Virus record (IMG/VR): IMGVR_UViG_3300030380_004731
Coordinates: 1-52,016 of that record
Length of the DNA: 52,016 nucleotides
Reading direction: 5' to 3' (one strand)
DNA from: a virus
Part shown: piece after piece, positions 22,651 to 30,992 of the stretch
How the letters are laid out: the number at the start of each line of letters is the position of its first letter
How positions within the stretch are numbered: position 1 is the first letter of the stretch
Program-made: the position numbers and the translations under genes
The notes under the pieces: generated by a model
Databases searched by the model: none
Told to the model about the DNA's origin: nothing
The model's input: only the letters and a program-made list of their open reading frames with translations

Positions 22651-25600
22651 ATGCCTAATTTAAAAAGGAATTTTATAAAAGGTAGAATGAACAAGGCTGT
22701 CGATGAGAGACTTGTGCGTGATGGCGAATACATTGATGCAATGAATGTTCGTCTTGGTTCTACTGAAGAGACAGAAATTGGTTCAGTAGAAAACTCAAAA
22801 GGAAACTTACTTGCAACCCCTGCTCTTATATCTTTTAATGGATATGATCTTAGTACATCAGCAAGATGTATAGGAGCCTTTGAAGATGGTGTAAATGAAA
22901 CTTTATATTGGTTTGTAACCGATCCTGCATTCAATGTGTTAGGATCGTCTACAGGTAAGTTAGATTTAATTCTTTCTTTTAATATTCAAACAAATATTGT
23001 CACCTATCATATAATAAGCATTAATGATGGAGGCGGAGTAAACACAACATTAAACTTTAATTCAAAGTATCTTATTACAGGAGTTAACCTAGTAGATGAT
23101 ATGTTGTTTTTTACGGATGACCTAAATCCTCCTAGAAAAATAAATGTTACTAAAAGCTATCCTGCTCCGACTACCGCAGGAAGTATTGACGATGCTAATT
23201 TAGCTGCAGATATATTGGTTATTAAAGCACCACCTGTAGCCTCTCCTAGCTTTACTTTGTTTGATTCAGGATCTCAAGATAATTTTTTAGAGAGAAGATT
23301 TATTTGCTTTGCATATAGATATAGATATGAGGACAATGAATATAGTGCCACCTCACAATTTTCAGATGTAGCTTTTTCAAGTAAACAATTTGATTTAGAT
23401 ATTTCTAATTTTCTTAATGGAGGAATGCTTAATGTATTTAATACAGCAGAGGTTACTTACAATACAGGAGGACCATTAGTTAAAGGAATTGATTTACTAT
23501 TTAAAGAAGCAGATAACACAACCATTCGTGTTATTGAAAAGATTGAGAAGTTTGAAAATGGAGCTCAAGTAATATCGGATAATATTGATAGAACATTTGA
23601 GTTTGATAACAGTCGTATATATACAGTATTGCCTTCATCAGAGATATTAAGACTATATGACAATGTGCCAAGATTTGCAAAGGCACAAAGTATAATGGGT
23701 AATCGTTTGATGTATGGAAATTATGTAGATGGATATAATTTAATAGACAAGAGCGGAAATGATTTAAGGCTTGATTATCTTACAGAACTACATACCAATA
23801 CTGTTGAATTTACATCTATACCAAGTGCATCTATTGTTAAAAATTCTTTTACATATGGAGCAGGAGCAGGAGGAGCTACTATTGGAAATGCTAAACTAGA
23901 AGTAGATCTTAGTGGATTATCTTTAACTGCAGGAAGCACTTTAACAGTTTCTATTACTTTTACTCATAATAGTTTTGGAGGACCGGGAGCAGCTCCTACA
24001 GCTAAAACCACCAACCAAACCATTACACTATCTTTCAATCTGCAACAGGATTACACATCGGTTCAATCAATGGTAGACAGTTCGGAGTTTAAATCAGCTA
24101 TTGGATATAACAATATTGATACTCTTGCAAATGCTTGTACTGCATCATCTTTAAGTGATAATATGCGATGTGTATTACCTTCAGCTTTAGACTCATATGT
24201 TAAAACCGAAACAGGTTTAAATGGTTTTTCACCTTATCCTAATAGTGAGGGGATGTGGCAAGCAACTGCATCGGGATCTAATGTATTGAATATAGCTTTG
24301 TTAGCTTCTTTATACGTAAATGGATCAGTCAATATTTTTGAATATTATAAAATAGTTACAGCTACCGCTTCATTTTTTAATACCGACACCGCAAAAAGTT
24401 TACATAGCGACAGAGATTATGAAGTGGGTATTGTGTATATGGATGAATTTAATAGAGCTACTACTGCTCTAGTAAGTGATGAAACAAATACTATTCATGT
24501 GCCTTGTGATAATTCAGATTTGCAAAATCAAGTAAAGGTTACTCTTGATCCTACTATGCTTGCTCCTGCGTGGGCAAAAAGGTATAAGTGGGTAATGAAA
24601 CAAGATAAAGATACTTATGAAACAATTCTTTCACAATTTATTGTTAAAGATCCAAATAGTAATTATGTATGGTTTTTACTTGAAGGAGAGAATGCAAACA
24701 AGGTTGCTGTTGGAGATAAATTAAAAGTAAAGACAGATACAAATGGAGCTGTTAATACTTGTGCTTGGACAACTGTATTAGATAAACAGGCACAGCCCGA
24801 AGACTTTTTAATGCCTTCAGGTGGCACAGGACCTTTATCTACTGCAGGGGTATATATGAAATTAAACCCTACTAATTTTGCAGCCATTGTTAGTACGGCT
24901 ACTTCGGTTGTTGATTTTGGATTAGAGGAAAGCGATCAAGTAGGATGCTTAGGTGCAGATAGTGATACTCATCCTTTTTTAAATTATATTGTTAATCAAC
25001 TCGATCCTACTACAGGAAACTATGTGGATGTAGATGTGCCTGCAGGAAGTAGAATTGAAGTGTTTGTTGAGTTTAGAAGAAATGGAACAGGAAATCAATG
25101 TGAAGGACAAGTTTACACTATTGACCAAACTTTTGTTTCTACTGCAACTTATAATAATATAGCAGAATGGTGGGCAGGTGACAATATAGATATTACAACA
25201 GGAATTTCACAAGTAATACCTTCAGGTGCAGGTAATCCTAATACTAATGAATATGTATCTCCTTATCCTTCTATTGCCAACTTAGCCTCTATTAGTATAG
25301 GTATAACACCTGTGCAACCAAGTAGAAATCTTTATAGGTTTGGAAGACATATTACAGGAACAAGTAATGAATTAGTTTTAGAACTTCGAGGAGGTACAGC
25401 TACTTGTTGTGGAATATCACCCAATAGAAGATCATCTATTCAATGTCATATAAAGTTATTTAAAGCAAGTGAAGTTTTTGTGTTTGAGACTGAAGCTAAA
25501 GACACTTCGCCTGATATATTTTATGAAGGAGCTATGTCGTATCCTATTGATGCTAATGGCTTTCACTTAACTACGAATCCTTCTGAACCTAACAATATAG

Positions 25601-27318
25601 ATCAAGATGCTACCACAGCAGGAGTAGCTTATCTTGACTTCTTTAACTGTTTTGCTTTTGGGAATGGAGTTGAAAGCTATAAGATTGAGGATTCGCTCAC
25701 AGGTAAATCATTTGCCCTTGGTAATAGAGTTACTGCAGTAGCAGCACAAGACTATAAAGAAGCTGATAGGTTTGCAGATATTACATATAGTGGTATAGTA
25801 AGCGGCGTGAGCAATGTAAATAAACTTAATGAGTTTAATCTTGGGCTAGCTAACTATAAGTCCTTAGAGGAGTCGTATGGATCACTAGAGATATTACACG
25901 CAAGGAAAACAGACTTACTTGCTTTACAAGAAGATAGAATATCTTTTGTTCAAGTAGGAAAGAACTTGCTAAGTGATGCAGTAGGTGGTGGAGCAGTAAC
26001 CTCAGTGCCTGAAGTGTTAGGTCAGCAAATAGCAAGACCTGAAGAGTATGGTATAAGCCATAACCCTGAGAGCTTTGCAGTGTATGGATACGATAAATAC
26101 TTTACTGATGCCAAGCGTGGAGCAGTATTACAGCTAAGAGGAACATCAGGACCTAATGAAAACTTAATTGTAATATCTGAGGCAGGTATGCGTAGTTGGT
26201 TTAGAGACCTGTTCAATACTTCTTTTAATACACAAAAGCTAGGAGGATACGATCCTTATATGAATGAGTTTGTATTATCATCCAATGATACGCTTTTGCC
26301 TACCGTTAAAGATTGTATTGCTTGTGGAAAAGGAGAACAAATATCTGTACAAGGAGGAGCACCCTATACTTTTTGTGTAGACTTCTCAGGTAACGTGGGG
26401 GATGTGGTATTAGCATATAACATTACGTCAGGTATAGCAAACATATCTGTAACATACAATGGTGTAACCACAAACACAGGGAGTGTTACCGGAGCAGGTA
26501 CATTTACTTTTTCTAAAGATGTTGTGAATGTAAATACTGCAAGCATAACAATTACAGCAATAGATGGCAATGCTTCTTTATCACTAGAAACGCCTTGCCC
26601 TATTCGTACAGAGATGGAGATAATCAAAATAGTTCTTACCTCAAATGTAAATGCTAATGAGTCTATTCACAATCAGTTTAGATATACAGCAGGAACATAT
26701 GTGTCTCGAACTAATTCTTCAGGTATGGTTTTCAAATCAGGATCAGCCACACCAATCGTCAGTGATTACACAAGATTAAAAGGAGCTAAAGGGGATGGTA
26801 TTATTCCTACTATTGGAAGTACAGTTACTATGATTAGTAGTAAGCAAGGTTTTGACAACTTCGTATTCGATACCAACAATAGCAAGTTTAGATTTTTAAG
26901 AAGCAATACTTTATATGATGGAGGTTCTTTAGCTGACATGACTACTATGATTGCTGCATCTACTCAGGCATTACCTCTTGTCACTACAAGAGCACCTCAG
27001 CAATACTCTGCTGACTTCACCATGCCTGCAGGTACGGAAAGATATTTATATCTTATATATGACTATAGAGATATTTACCAATGGGGACTATGCTTTGATG
27101 CATCAGTGGTATTAGATGTATGTTGCAACTGTACACATAATTGGTATCTAGTTAGAAACTCAGCAGATGCTGAAGAAGAATACTTTGCACAATCAGCAGT
27201 AGCATTAGTTATTGGAACACATTATAAATTAAGAGGACTAGGAGATAGATGTTTTGAAGTAATTAGCACAACAACTACTCGTCCAACACAAACAATAGAT
27301 GTAGCTTGTACACCATAA
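22651..27318 (+). CDS. Tail nozzle / stabilisation protein (P22 gp10- or T7 gp12-like), 1555 aa
   Basis: The N terminus (FIKGRMNKAVDERLVRDGEYIDAMNVRLGSTEETEIGSVENSKGN) is the characteristic opening of podovirus tail-hub or nozzle proteins, of the form F..G.....DERl...GeY.dA.NvR.g....G...N..GN. The following residues, ISFNGYDLSTSARCIGAFEDGVNETLYWFVTD, start a beta-propeller-like fold. At 1555 aa it is about twice the T7 homologue. Extra beta-rich regions (for example residues 395-520 and 1215-1330) may be inserted receptor-contacting domains. LEESYGSLEILHARKTDLLALQEDR near 1070-1095 is helical. The protein would close the tail and carry fibres. Confidence 0.7.
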   Translation: MPNLKRNFIKGRMNKAVDERLVRDGEYIDAMNVRLGSTEETEIGSVENSKGNLLATPALISFNGYDLSTSARCIGAFEDGVNETLYWFVTDPAFNVLGSSTGKLDLILSFNIQTNIVTYHIISINDGGGVNTTLNFNSKYLITGVNLVDDMLFFTDDLNPPRKINVTKSYPAPTTAGSIDDANLAADILVIKAPPVASPSFTLFDSGSQDNFLERRFICFAYRYRYEDNEYSATSQFSDVAFSSKQFDLDISNFLNGGMLNVFNTAEVTYNTGGPLVKGIDLLFKEADNTTIRVIEKIEKFENGAQVISDNIDRTFEFDNSRIYTVLPSSEILRLYDNVPRFAKAQSIMGNRLMYGNYVDGYNLIDKSGNDLRLDYLTELHTNTVEFTSIPSASIVKNSFTYGAGAGGATIGNAKLEVDLSGLSLTAGSTLTVSITFTHNSFGGPGAAPTAKTTNQTITLSFNLQQDYTSVQSMVDSSEFKSAIGYNNIDTLANACTASSLSDNMRCVLPSALDSYVKTETGLNGFSPYPNSEGMWQATASGSNVLNIALLASLYVNGSVNIFEYYKIVTATASFFNTDTAKSLHSDRDYEVGIVYMDEFNRATTALVSDETNTIHVPCDNSDLQNQVKVTLDPTMLAPAWAKRYKWVMKQDKDTYETILSQFIVKDPNSNYVWFLLEGENANKVAVGDKLKVKTDTNGAVNTCAWTTVLDKQAQPEDFLMPSGGTGPLSTAGVYMKLNPTNFAAIVSTATSVVDFGLEESDQVGCLGADSDTHPFLNYIVNQLDPTTGNYVDVDVPAGSRIEVFVEFRRNGTGNQCEGQVYTIDQTFVSTATYNNIAEWWAGDNIDITTGISQVIPSGAGNPNTNEYVSPYPSIANLASISIGITPVQPSRNLYRFGRHITGTSNELVLELRGGTATCCGISPNRRSSIQCHIKLFKASEVFVFETEAKDTSPDIFYEGAMSYPIDANGFHLTTNPSEPNNIDQDATTAGVAYLDFFNCFAFGNGVESYKIEDSLTGKSFALGNRVTAVAAQDYKEADRFADITYSGIVSGVSNVNKLNEFNLGLANYKSLEESYGSLEILHARKTDLLALQEDRISFVQVGKNLLSDAVGGGAVTSVPEVLGQQIARPEEYGISHNPESFAVYGYDKYFTDAKRGAVLQLRGTSGPNENLIVISEAGMRSWFRDLFNTSFNTQKLGGYDPYMNEFVLSSNDTLLPTVKDCIACGKGEQISVQGGAPYTFCVDFSGNVGDVVLAYNITSGIANISVTYNGVTTNTGSVTGAGTFTFSKDVVNVNTASITITAIDGNASLSLETPCPIRTEMEIIKIVLTSNVNANESIHNQFRYTAGTYVSRTNSSGMVFKSGSATPIVSDYTRLKGAKGDGIIPTIGSTVTMISSKQGFDNFVFDTNNSKFRFLRSNTLYDGGSLADMTTMIAASTQALPLVTTRAPQQYSADFTMPAGTERYLYLIYDYRDIYQWGLCFDASVVLDVCCNCTHNWYLVRNSADAEEEYFAQSAVALVIGTHYKLRGLGDRCFEVISTTTTRPTQTIDVACTP

Positions 27319-27330
27319 AAAAATAAAAGA

Positions 27331-28266
27331 ATGGCAGCTTTTGGAACATATTATATTGATGCACCAACCCTAGAGGGAGCAACCGCAGTATATACAGATG
27401 CAGCACTAACAGTGTGTGCTACAGATGGAGTATATTCAGATGGCATTATATATCGTCAACAAACCTCTTGCTCATTGGGAGCACCGCTAACTTGCCCAAG
27501 CTGTGTGGGTGCTTGTACAACTCCTATTGCAGGAACAGGGGCACAAGGTGTTTACAATGTAGCTTTTAATGTAGGCACAGGAACGGGAGCAGTGATCATA
27601 ACTTTCACTCCTACAGGAGTAGCAGTTCCTAGTGCATTACAAGCTACTTTTGATGGAGCAATATACAATGCTTTTAGTACAGCAAACTTTGGATATAAAG
27701 CAGGAACTGCAGGACTGCCTACGTTTGTAGGTGATGTAGCAGCAGACTGTGGTATCGTAGCAGGAAGCCCTTATACATTAACTGAGTATAGTTATTCAGG
27801 AGGTGTCTTTTCAGCTACAGGTAGTACTGTTGTTAAGACAGTAGTTGCAGGTCAGATGCAAATGACTGTAGGTGTTCCGGGAGCTTGTGTAATGGTAGTG
27901 CCTAAAACAAGTCTTACTGCTAACTTAGATATTGAGATAACAGCTCCATGTGGTACGCCACCTGCTTGGTCTATAGCAGCCACTTGTCCTACAGCACTAA
28001 CAGGCTTTTCATCTACTACAGATGTGTCAGCCACTTCACTTGCTGCGTGTGCCTTGGCTACACCAACAACTTATTACAATGCCCCTGTAACGGGGACGGC
28101 AGGTAATCCAAACTTATATGATTGGATATTCACAGATGTTAACGGACAGTTTCCTTTGGCATCATTTAAAGGTGCAGGATATTATCATTGGGATGATGGT
28201 AGTGCTGCAGGTAGATGGATACAAATAGATAGTAACAGTGTGGTAATAAGCACAGGAGCTTGTTAA
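27331..28266 (+). CDS. Ala/Thr/Gly-rich tail surface protein (311 aa)
   Basis: This protein is beta-rich, with 15 or more Cys, including CPSCVGACTTP near residue 55. Composition is dominated by Ala, Thr, Gly and Val, as in surface-exposed fibre proteins. It ends in a repeat-like unit (YYNAPVTGTAGNPNLYDWIFTDVNGQFPLASFKGAGYYHWDDGSAAGRWIQID) that resembles short fibre domains. It follows the nozzle gene by 12 bases with an A-rich leader. It is probably a tail fibre or spike component that varies with host. No catalytic motif seen. Confidence 0.55.
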   Translation: MAAFGTYYIDAPTLEGATAVYTDAALTVCATDGVYSDGIIYRQQTSCSLGAPLTCPSCVGACTTPIAGTGAQGVYNVAFNVGTGTGAVIITFTPTGVAVPSALQATFDGAIYNAFSTANFGYKAGTAGLPTFVGDVAADCGIVAGSPYTLTEYSYSGGVFSATGSTVVKTVVAGQMQMTVGVPGACVMVVPKTSLTANLDIEITAPCGTPPAWSIAATCPTALTGFSSTTDVSATSLAACALATPTTYYNAPVTGTAGNPNLYDWIFTDVNGQFPLASFKGAGYYHWDDGSAAGRWIQIDSNSVVISTGAC

Positions 28267-28277
28267 ATTAAAATACA

Positions 28278-28439
28278 ATGGCAAAGAAAGGAAGAACAAA
28301 AAACAATAAGATATGCCCGGCAGGAATAGCATGGGCAAAAAGAACTTTTGATAGATACCCGTCAGCTTATGCAAATATGGCTGCGAGTAAATATTGTAAA
28401 GACCCTAACTACGCAAAAAAAAGTAAAAAAGATGGATAA
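28278..28439 (+). CDS. Small basic Cys-containing phage protein (53 aa)
   Basis: The ORF reads MAKKGRTKNNKICPAGIAWA, then KRTFDRYPSAYANMAASKYC and a Lys-rich end. The KICPxGIAWAKRTFDxYPSAYANxAASKYC pattern is one I recognise from small proteins in many marine phages, usually near structural genes. Function unknown. Two Cys and high charge would suit a small virion or DNA-binding protein. Its stop overlaps the start of the next gene by 8 nt. Confidence 0.7.
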   Translation: MAKKGRTKNNKICPAGIAWAKRTFDRYPSAYANMAASKYCKDPNYAKKSKKDG

Positions 28440-28563
28440 GAAAAAACTACAAAAAATTTCAAGTGAATTGAAAAAAGCATCTGCTCTGCATAAAGGTCAA
28501 GCAGCAAAGATTGATAAAATGCTAAAGAGTATGAAGCCAACTAAAAAAACGAAACGTGGGTGA
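28432..28563 (+). CDS. Small Lys-rich protein (43 aa)
   Basis: The start ATG 28432 lies inside the end of the previous gene, giving MDKKKLQKISSELKKASALH, then KGQAAKIDKMLKSMKPTKKTKRG. An ATG further upstream in this frame (28348) exists, but it would overlap the 53-aa gene by 92 nt. The protein is a basic amphipathic helix pair. It overlaps the next GTG start by 8 nt. I recognise the shape from the same small-gene cluster in other marine phages. Confidence 0.65.
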   Translation: MDKKKLQKISSELKKASALHKGQAAKIDKMLKSMKPTKKTKRG

Positions 28564-28792
28564 GTTAAAGAAATGGAGAGATGAGAAGTGGGTTCGTATA
28601 GGAACTGATGGTTCAATACTTGGAGCATGTGGCACGAGTAAGAATAAAAAAAATCCTGACAGATGCTTACCTTTGAATAAAGCAAAGAGTATGACTAAAG
28701 CTGAAAGGGCATCGACAGCTAGAAAGAAAAAGAAATTTGGTAGGACAAGACAATTTGTGTCTAATACCAAAGCAGGAAAAGTAACAAGATGA
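28556..28792 (+). CDS. DUF5872-like small basic protein (78 aa)
   Basis: Starts at GTG 28556 within the previous gene. The sequence LKKWRDEKWVRIGTDGSILGACGTSKNKKNPDRCLPLNKAKSMTKAERASTARKKKK is a distinctive pattern (WRDExWVRIgTDGsi.G.CGtsk....pdRCLP..KA.smtk.eRa.tarKKk) that I associate with the DUF5872 family, common in marine phages. It has two Cys and about 22 Lys/Arg. Function unknown; it could bind nucleic acid or pack in the capsid. It overlaps the next gene by 4 nt. Confidence 0.7.
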   Translation: MGELKKWRDEKWVRIGTDGSILGACGTSKNKKNPDRCLPLNKAKSMTKAERASTARKKKKFGRTRQFVSNTKAGKVTR

Positions 28793-29085
28793 TGAAAGCA
28801 GATAAATCAAAGATGGCTTGTAATAAAGTTAGACCATCATACAAGCGAGGGAAGAAGAAGATGGTTAAAGCCTGTGAAGGTGGCAAAGAGAAACTTATTC
28901 ACTTTGGTGCTAAGGGATATGGACACAACTATTCAGATGCTGCAAGAAAAAGTTTTAAGGCACGACACAAATGTAGTACGGCTAAGTCAAAGTTAACTGC
29001 AAGGTATTGGGCGTGTAAAAATTTATGGGCAGGAAAGGGTGGCTCAACAAAGAGCTCTCCTTCAACAAGACAAGGTAAATATTAA
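28789..29085 (+). CDS. Small basic Cys-rich protein, DUF6321-like (98 aa)
   Basis: The C-terminal part contains KSFKARHKCSTAKSKLTARYWACKNLW, matching the pattern F.aRH.C.tak.k...rYWaCk known from small phage proteins (DUF6321-like). The N terminus is a second Cys/Lys module (KMACNKVRPSYKRGKKKMVKACEGGKEKLIHFGAKGYGHNYSDAARKS). Together with the three preceding ORFs it forms a cluster of small, strongly basic, Cys-bearing proteins in a tail region. They may be minor virion proteins. Function unknown. Confidence 0.65.
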   Translation: MMKADKSKMACNKVRPSYKRGKKKMVKACEGGKEKLIHFGAKGYGHNYSDAARKSFKARHKCSTAKSKLTARYWACKNLWAGKGGSTKSSPSTRQGKY

Positions 29086-29088
29086 AAT

Positions 29089-29937
29089 ATGTCACAAGAA
29101 TATACATTAACATACAGTGAGAGTGCAGGAGGGTTTCCTTCTTTTTATTCATACATTCCTGAAAAAATTATAGGAATGAATAACTATCTATATACTTTTA
29201 AGCAAGGTAACTTATATAGACATAATGTTAATGCAGCTAGAAACACATACTACGGAACATACGTTGCTTCTACAATCACCTCTGTATTTAATGCTAGTTC
29301 ATTAGAGAATAAGTTATTTAAAACAATAAGCCTTGAGTCAGATGATGCGTGGAAGGCTGCGTTAAGTACTGACATTCAGATTGGTGCAAACATAGATAGC
29401 ACATTTTTTGAAAAGAAAGAGGGGGCTTGGTATGCGTACATTAGAAATGTATCATCACCTTATGTAGCTCCTGCGGCAGCTAGTGAGTATGATCTGCGTT
29501 CACTTAATGGTATAGGAAATAGTAGTAATATTCAGGCAGGTGTTCCTGCGGCAGGATCAGCTACTATCTCATTTGCTCTTACGACAAATATCGGAAGCAT
29601 TCTAAGTATAGGTGATTATTTTTATTATGCTCCTCTTGTAGCCCCGGGTCCACCTCCAACTCATAGTGCACCTGTATATGTAGGGCAGGTTACTGCTATT
29701 AATATAAATTTAAGTGGTGGTATTAATGATGTGATTATAGATACTTCTCCTCCTCCTCCTTCAGGAGGAACTCAACCATTGCCTGCAAATCCTGCTTTCT
29801 TTTTGTATATCAAGAACTTAGTAGCTGAGTCACATGGTATATTAGGTCACTATTGTGAGTTTACTTTAACCAATGAAAGTACAACCGCTACAGAATTATA
29901 TGCAGTAGAAGCACAGGTAATGAAAAGTTATCCTTAA
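29089..29937 (+). CDS. Uncharacterised tail-region protein (282 aa)
   Basis: This beta-rich protein has a Pro-rich middle (APLVAPGPPPTHSAPVYVG near 185-203 and DTSPPPPSGGTQPLPANP near 222-240), suggesting flexible linkers between small domains. The N terminus contains IIGMNNYLYTFKQGNLYRHNVNAARNTYYG, a segment that recurs in the hub proteins of this virus type. The C terminus (LVAESHGILGHYCEFTLTNESTTATELYAVEAQVMKSYP) resembles a tail-hub-associated beta domain. It is probably a structural protein. It lies 3 bases after the small-protein cluster. Confidence 0.5.
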   Translation: MSQEYTLTYSESAGGFPSFYSYIPEKIIGMNNYLYTFKQGNLYRHNVNAARNTYYGTYVASTITSVFNASSLENKLFKTISLESDDAWKAALSTDIQIGANIDSTFFEKKEGAWYAYIRNVSSPYVAPAAASEYDLRSLNGIGNSSNIQAGVPAAGSATISFALTTNIGSILSIGDYFYYAPLVAPGPPPTHSAPVYVGQVTAININLSGGINDVIIDTSPPPPSGGTQPLPANPAFFLYIKNLVAESHGILGHYCEFTLTNESTTATELYAVEAQVMKSYP

Positions 29938-29944
29938 AATTTCT

Positions 29945-29952
29945 TATCTTTG
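29945..29952 (+). promoter_or_regulatory. Bacteroidetes-type promoter (TATCTTTG)
   Basis: A perfect TAnnTTTG sits in the 22-bp gap and 7 bases before the ATG at 29960, so the message would be nearly leaderless. It makes the acetyltransferase-like gene a separate start point within the structural region. Confidence 0.65.
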
Positions 29953-29959
29953 TGTGTAA

Positions 29960-30370
29960 ATGCAATTAAATATAATACCACTCGAACATCATCATTACGA
30001 TACAGTGCTTGTGCAGTGGTGGAAAGATTGGGGTTGGGTTCCGCCTAAGCGTGATTTTTTACCTAACGATGGCACAGGAGGAATGATGGTATTAGATGGA
30101 AAGATTCCTGTTTGTGCAGGGTTTATGTACGCCACCAATTCTAAAGTAGCTTGGGTGGATTGGATAATCTCAAACAAGGAATATAAAGATAGAGTAAAAA
30201 GAAAAGAGGCTTTAATGTTATTAATAGATACCATAACTAATGTATGCAAGAACACAGGCTTTAAATATTCTTATGCTCTAATTAAACACAAGGCATTAAT
30301 AAAAACATATGAGGAGTTGGGATATACAAAGGGAGATGAGTACAATTCAGAAATGATAAAAGCATTATAA
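29960..30370 (+). CDS. GNAT-like N-acetyltransferase (136 aa)
   Basis: Size and secondary structure fit a GNAT fold. An N-terminal strand-helix is HYDTVLVQWWKDWGW. The central strands are GGMMVLDGKIPVCAGFMYATNSKVAWVDWIISNKEY, and a helix follows (RKEALMLLIDTITNVCKNTGFKYSYALIKHKALIKTYEELGYTKGD). This last part places a residue-rich loop where acetyl-CoA-binding Q/RxxGxG/A would be; that motif is degenerate here (DRVKRKEA). Such proteins occur among the tail and internal genes of marine podoviruses. Substrate unknown; it may modify a virion or host protein. Confidence 0.6.
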   Translation: MQLNIIPLEHHHYDTVLVQWWKDWGWVPPKRDFLPNDGTGGMMVLDGKIPVCAGFMYATNSKVAWVDWIISNKEYKDRVKRKEALMLLIDTITNVCKNTGFKYSYALIKHKALIKTYEELGYTKGDEYNSEMIKAL

Positions 30371-30371
30371 T

Positions 30372-30983
30372 ATGGCAGCAGTAACAACAGCAGTGATAGG
30401 AGGGGTAACGGCAGGAGCAGGAATCATTCAAGGTTTTCAACAAAACAAATTAGCTAAACAAGCAGCCGTTGCTGCTGAGAAGTCAATGGCTGAAGCAAAA
30501 AAGAACATTGGTATTATTGAGAGTGAGGCTCGTACCATTCCTACTTTAGCTACAGAAAATTTACGTAGACGTTCAGACTTACAATCGGAAGCAATATTAT
30601 CAGCAGCACAAGCAGCCGATCCAAGAGGTCTTGCTGCAGTAGCAGGACAACTTGCTCAAGCTCAAACTGAAAGAGAAGCTAATATAGCGGCTAAAGAAGA
30701 ACAGCAACTACTTGATATTGAGAAGGATGTGATATCTGAAAAGAAAGCTAGAAACCTACAATTAGCTGATATTGATTTAGCTGAGTCGGCTAGACAAAGA
30801 CAAGAGCAGATGGCAGCAAGAGAAGCAGCTATGGGTGCTTTCCAAGGTGCTTTAGGATCAGTTGCAGGAACAGTTGGTGCGATAGGCGATATTCAAAATC
30901 AAGAAGCTCTTATGGATTTAGAACAATTCAAAGCGGATACTGATAGGTTGGCAGCAAGCGGATTATACGCAAAAAATAAATAA
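30372..30983 (+). CDS. Internal virion protein, T7 gp14-like in character (203 aa)
   Basis: The N terminus is a small-residue hydrophobic stretch (VTTAVIGGVTAGAGIIQGF, residues 5-23) followed by long Ala/Gln/Glu-rich helices with heptad repeats (LAKQAAVAAEKSMAEAKK; LAQAQTEREANIAAKEEQQLLDIEKD). A second Gly-rich hydrophobic segment lies near 155-170 (GAFQGALGSVAGTVGAIG). Short ejection proteins of podoviruses have this composition and insert in the host envelope during DNA entry. Next come two larger internal-protein candidates. Role inferred. Confidence 0.6.
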   Translation: MAAVTTAVIGGVTAGAGIIQGFQQNKLAKQAAVAAEKSMAEAKKNIGIIESEARTIPTLATENLRRRSDLQSEAILSAAQAADPRGLAAVAGQLAQAQTEREANIAAKEEQQLLDIEKDVISEKKARNLQLADIDLAESARQRQEQMAAREAAMGAFQGALGSVAGTVGAIGDIQNQEALMDLEQFKADTDRLAASGLYAKNK

Positions 30984-30992
30984 CAATTTATA

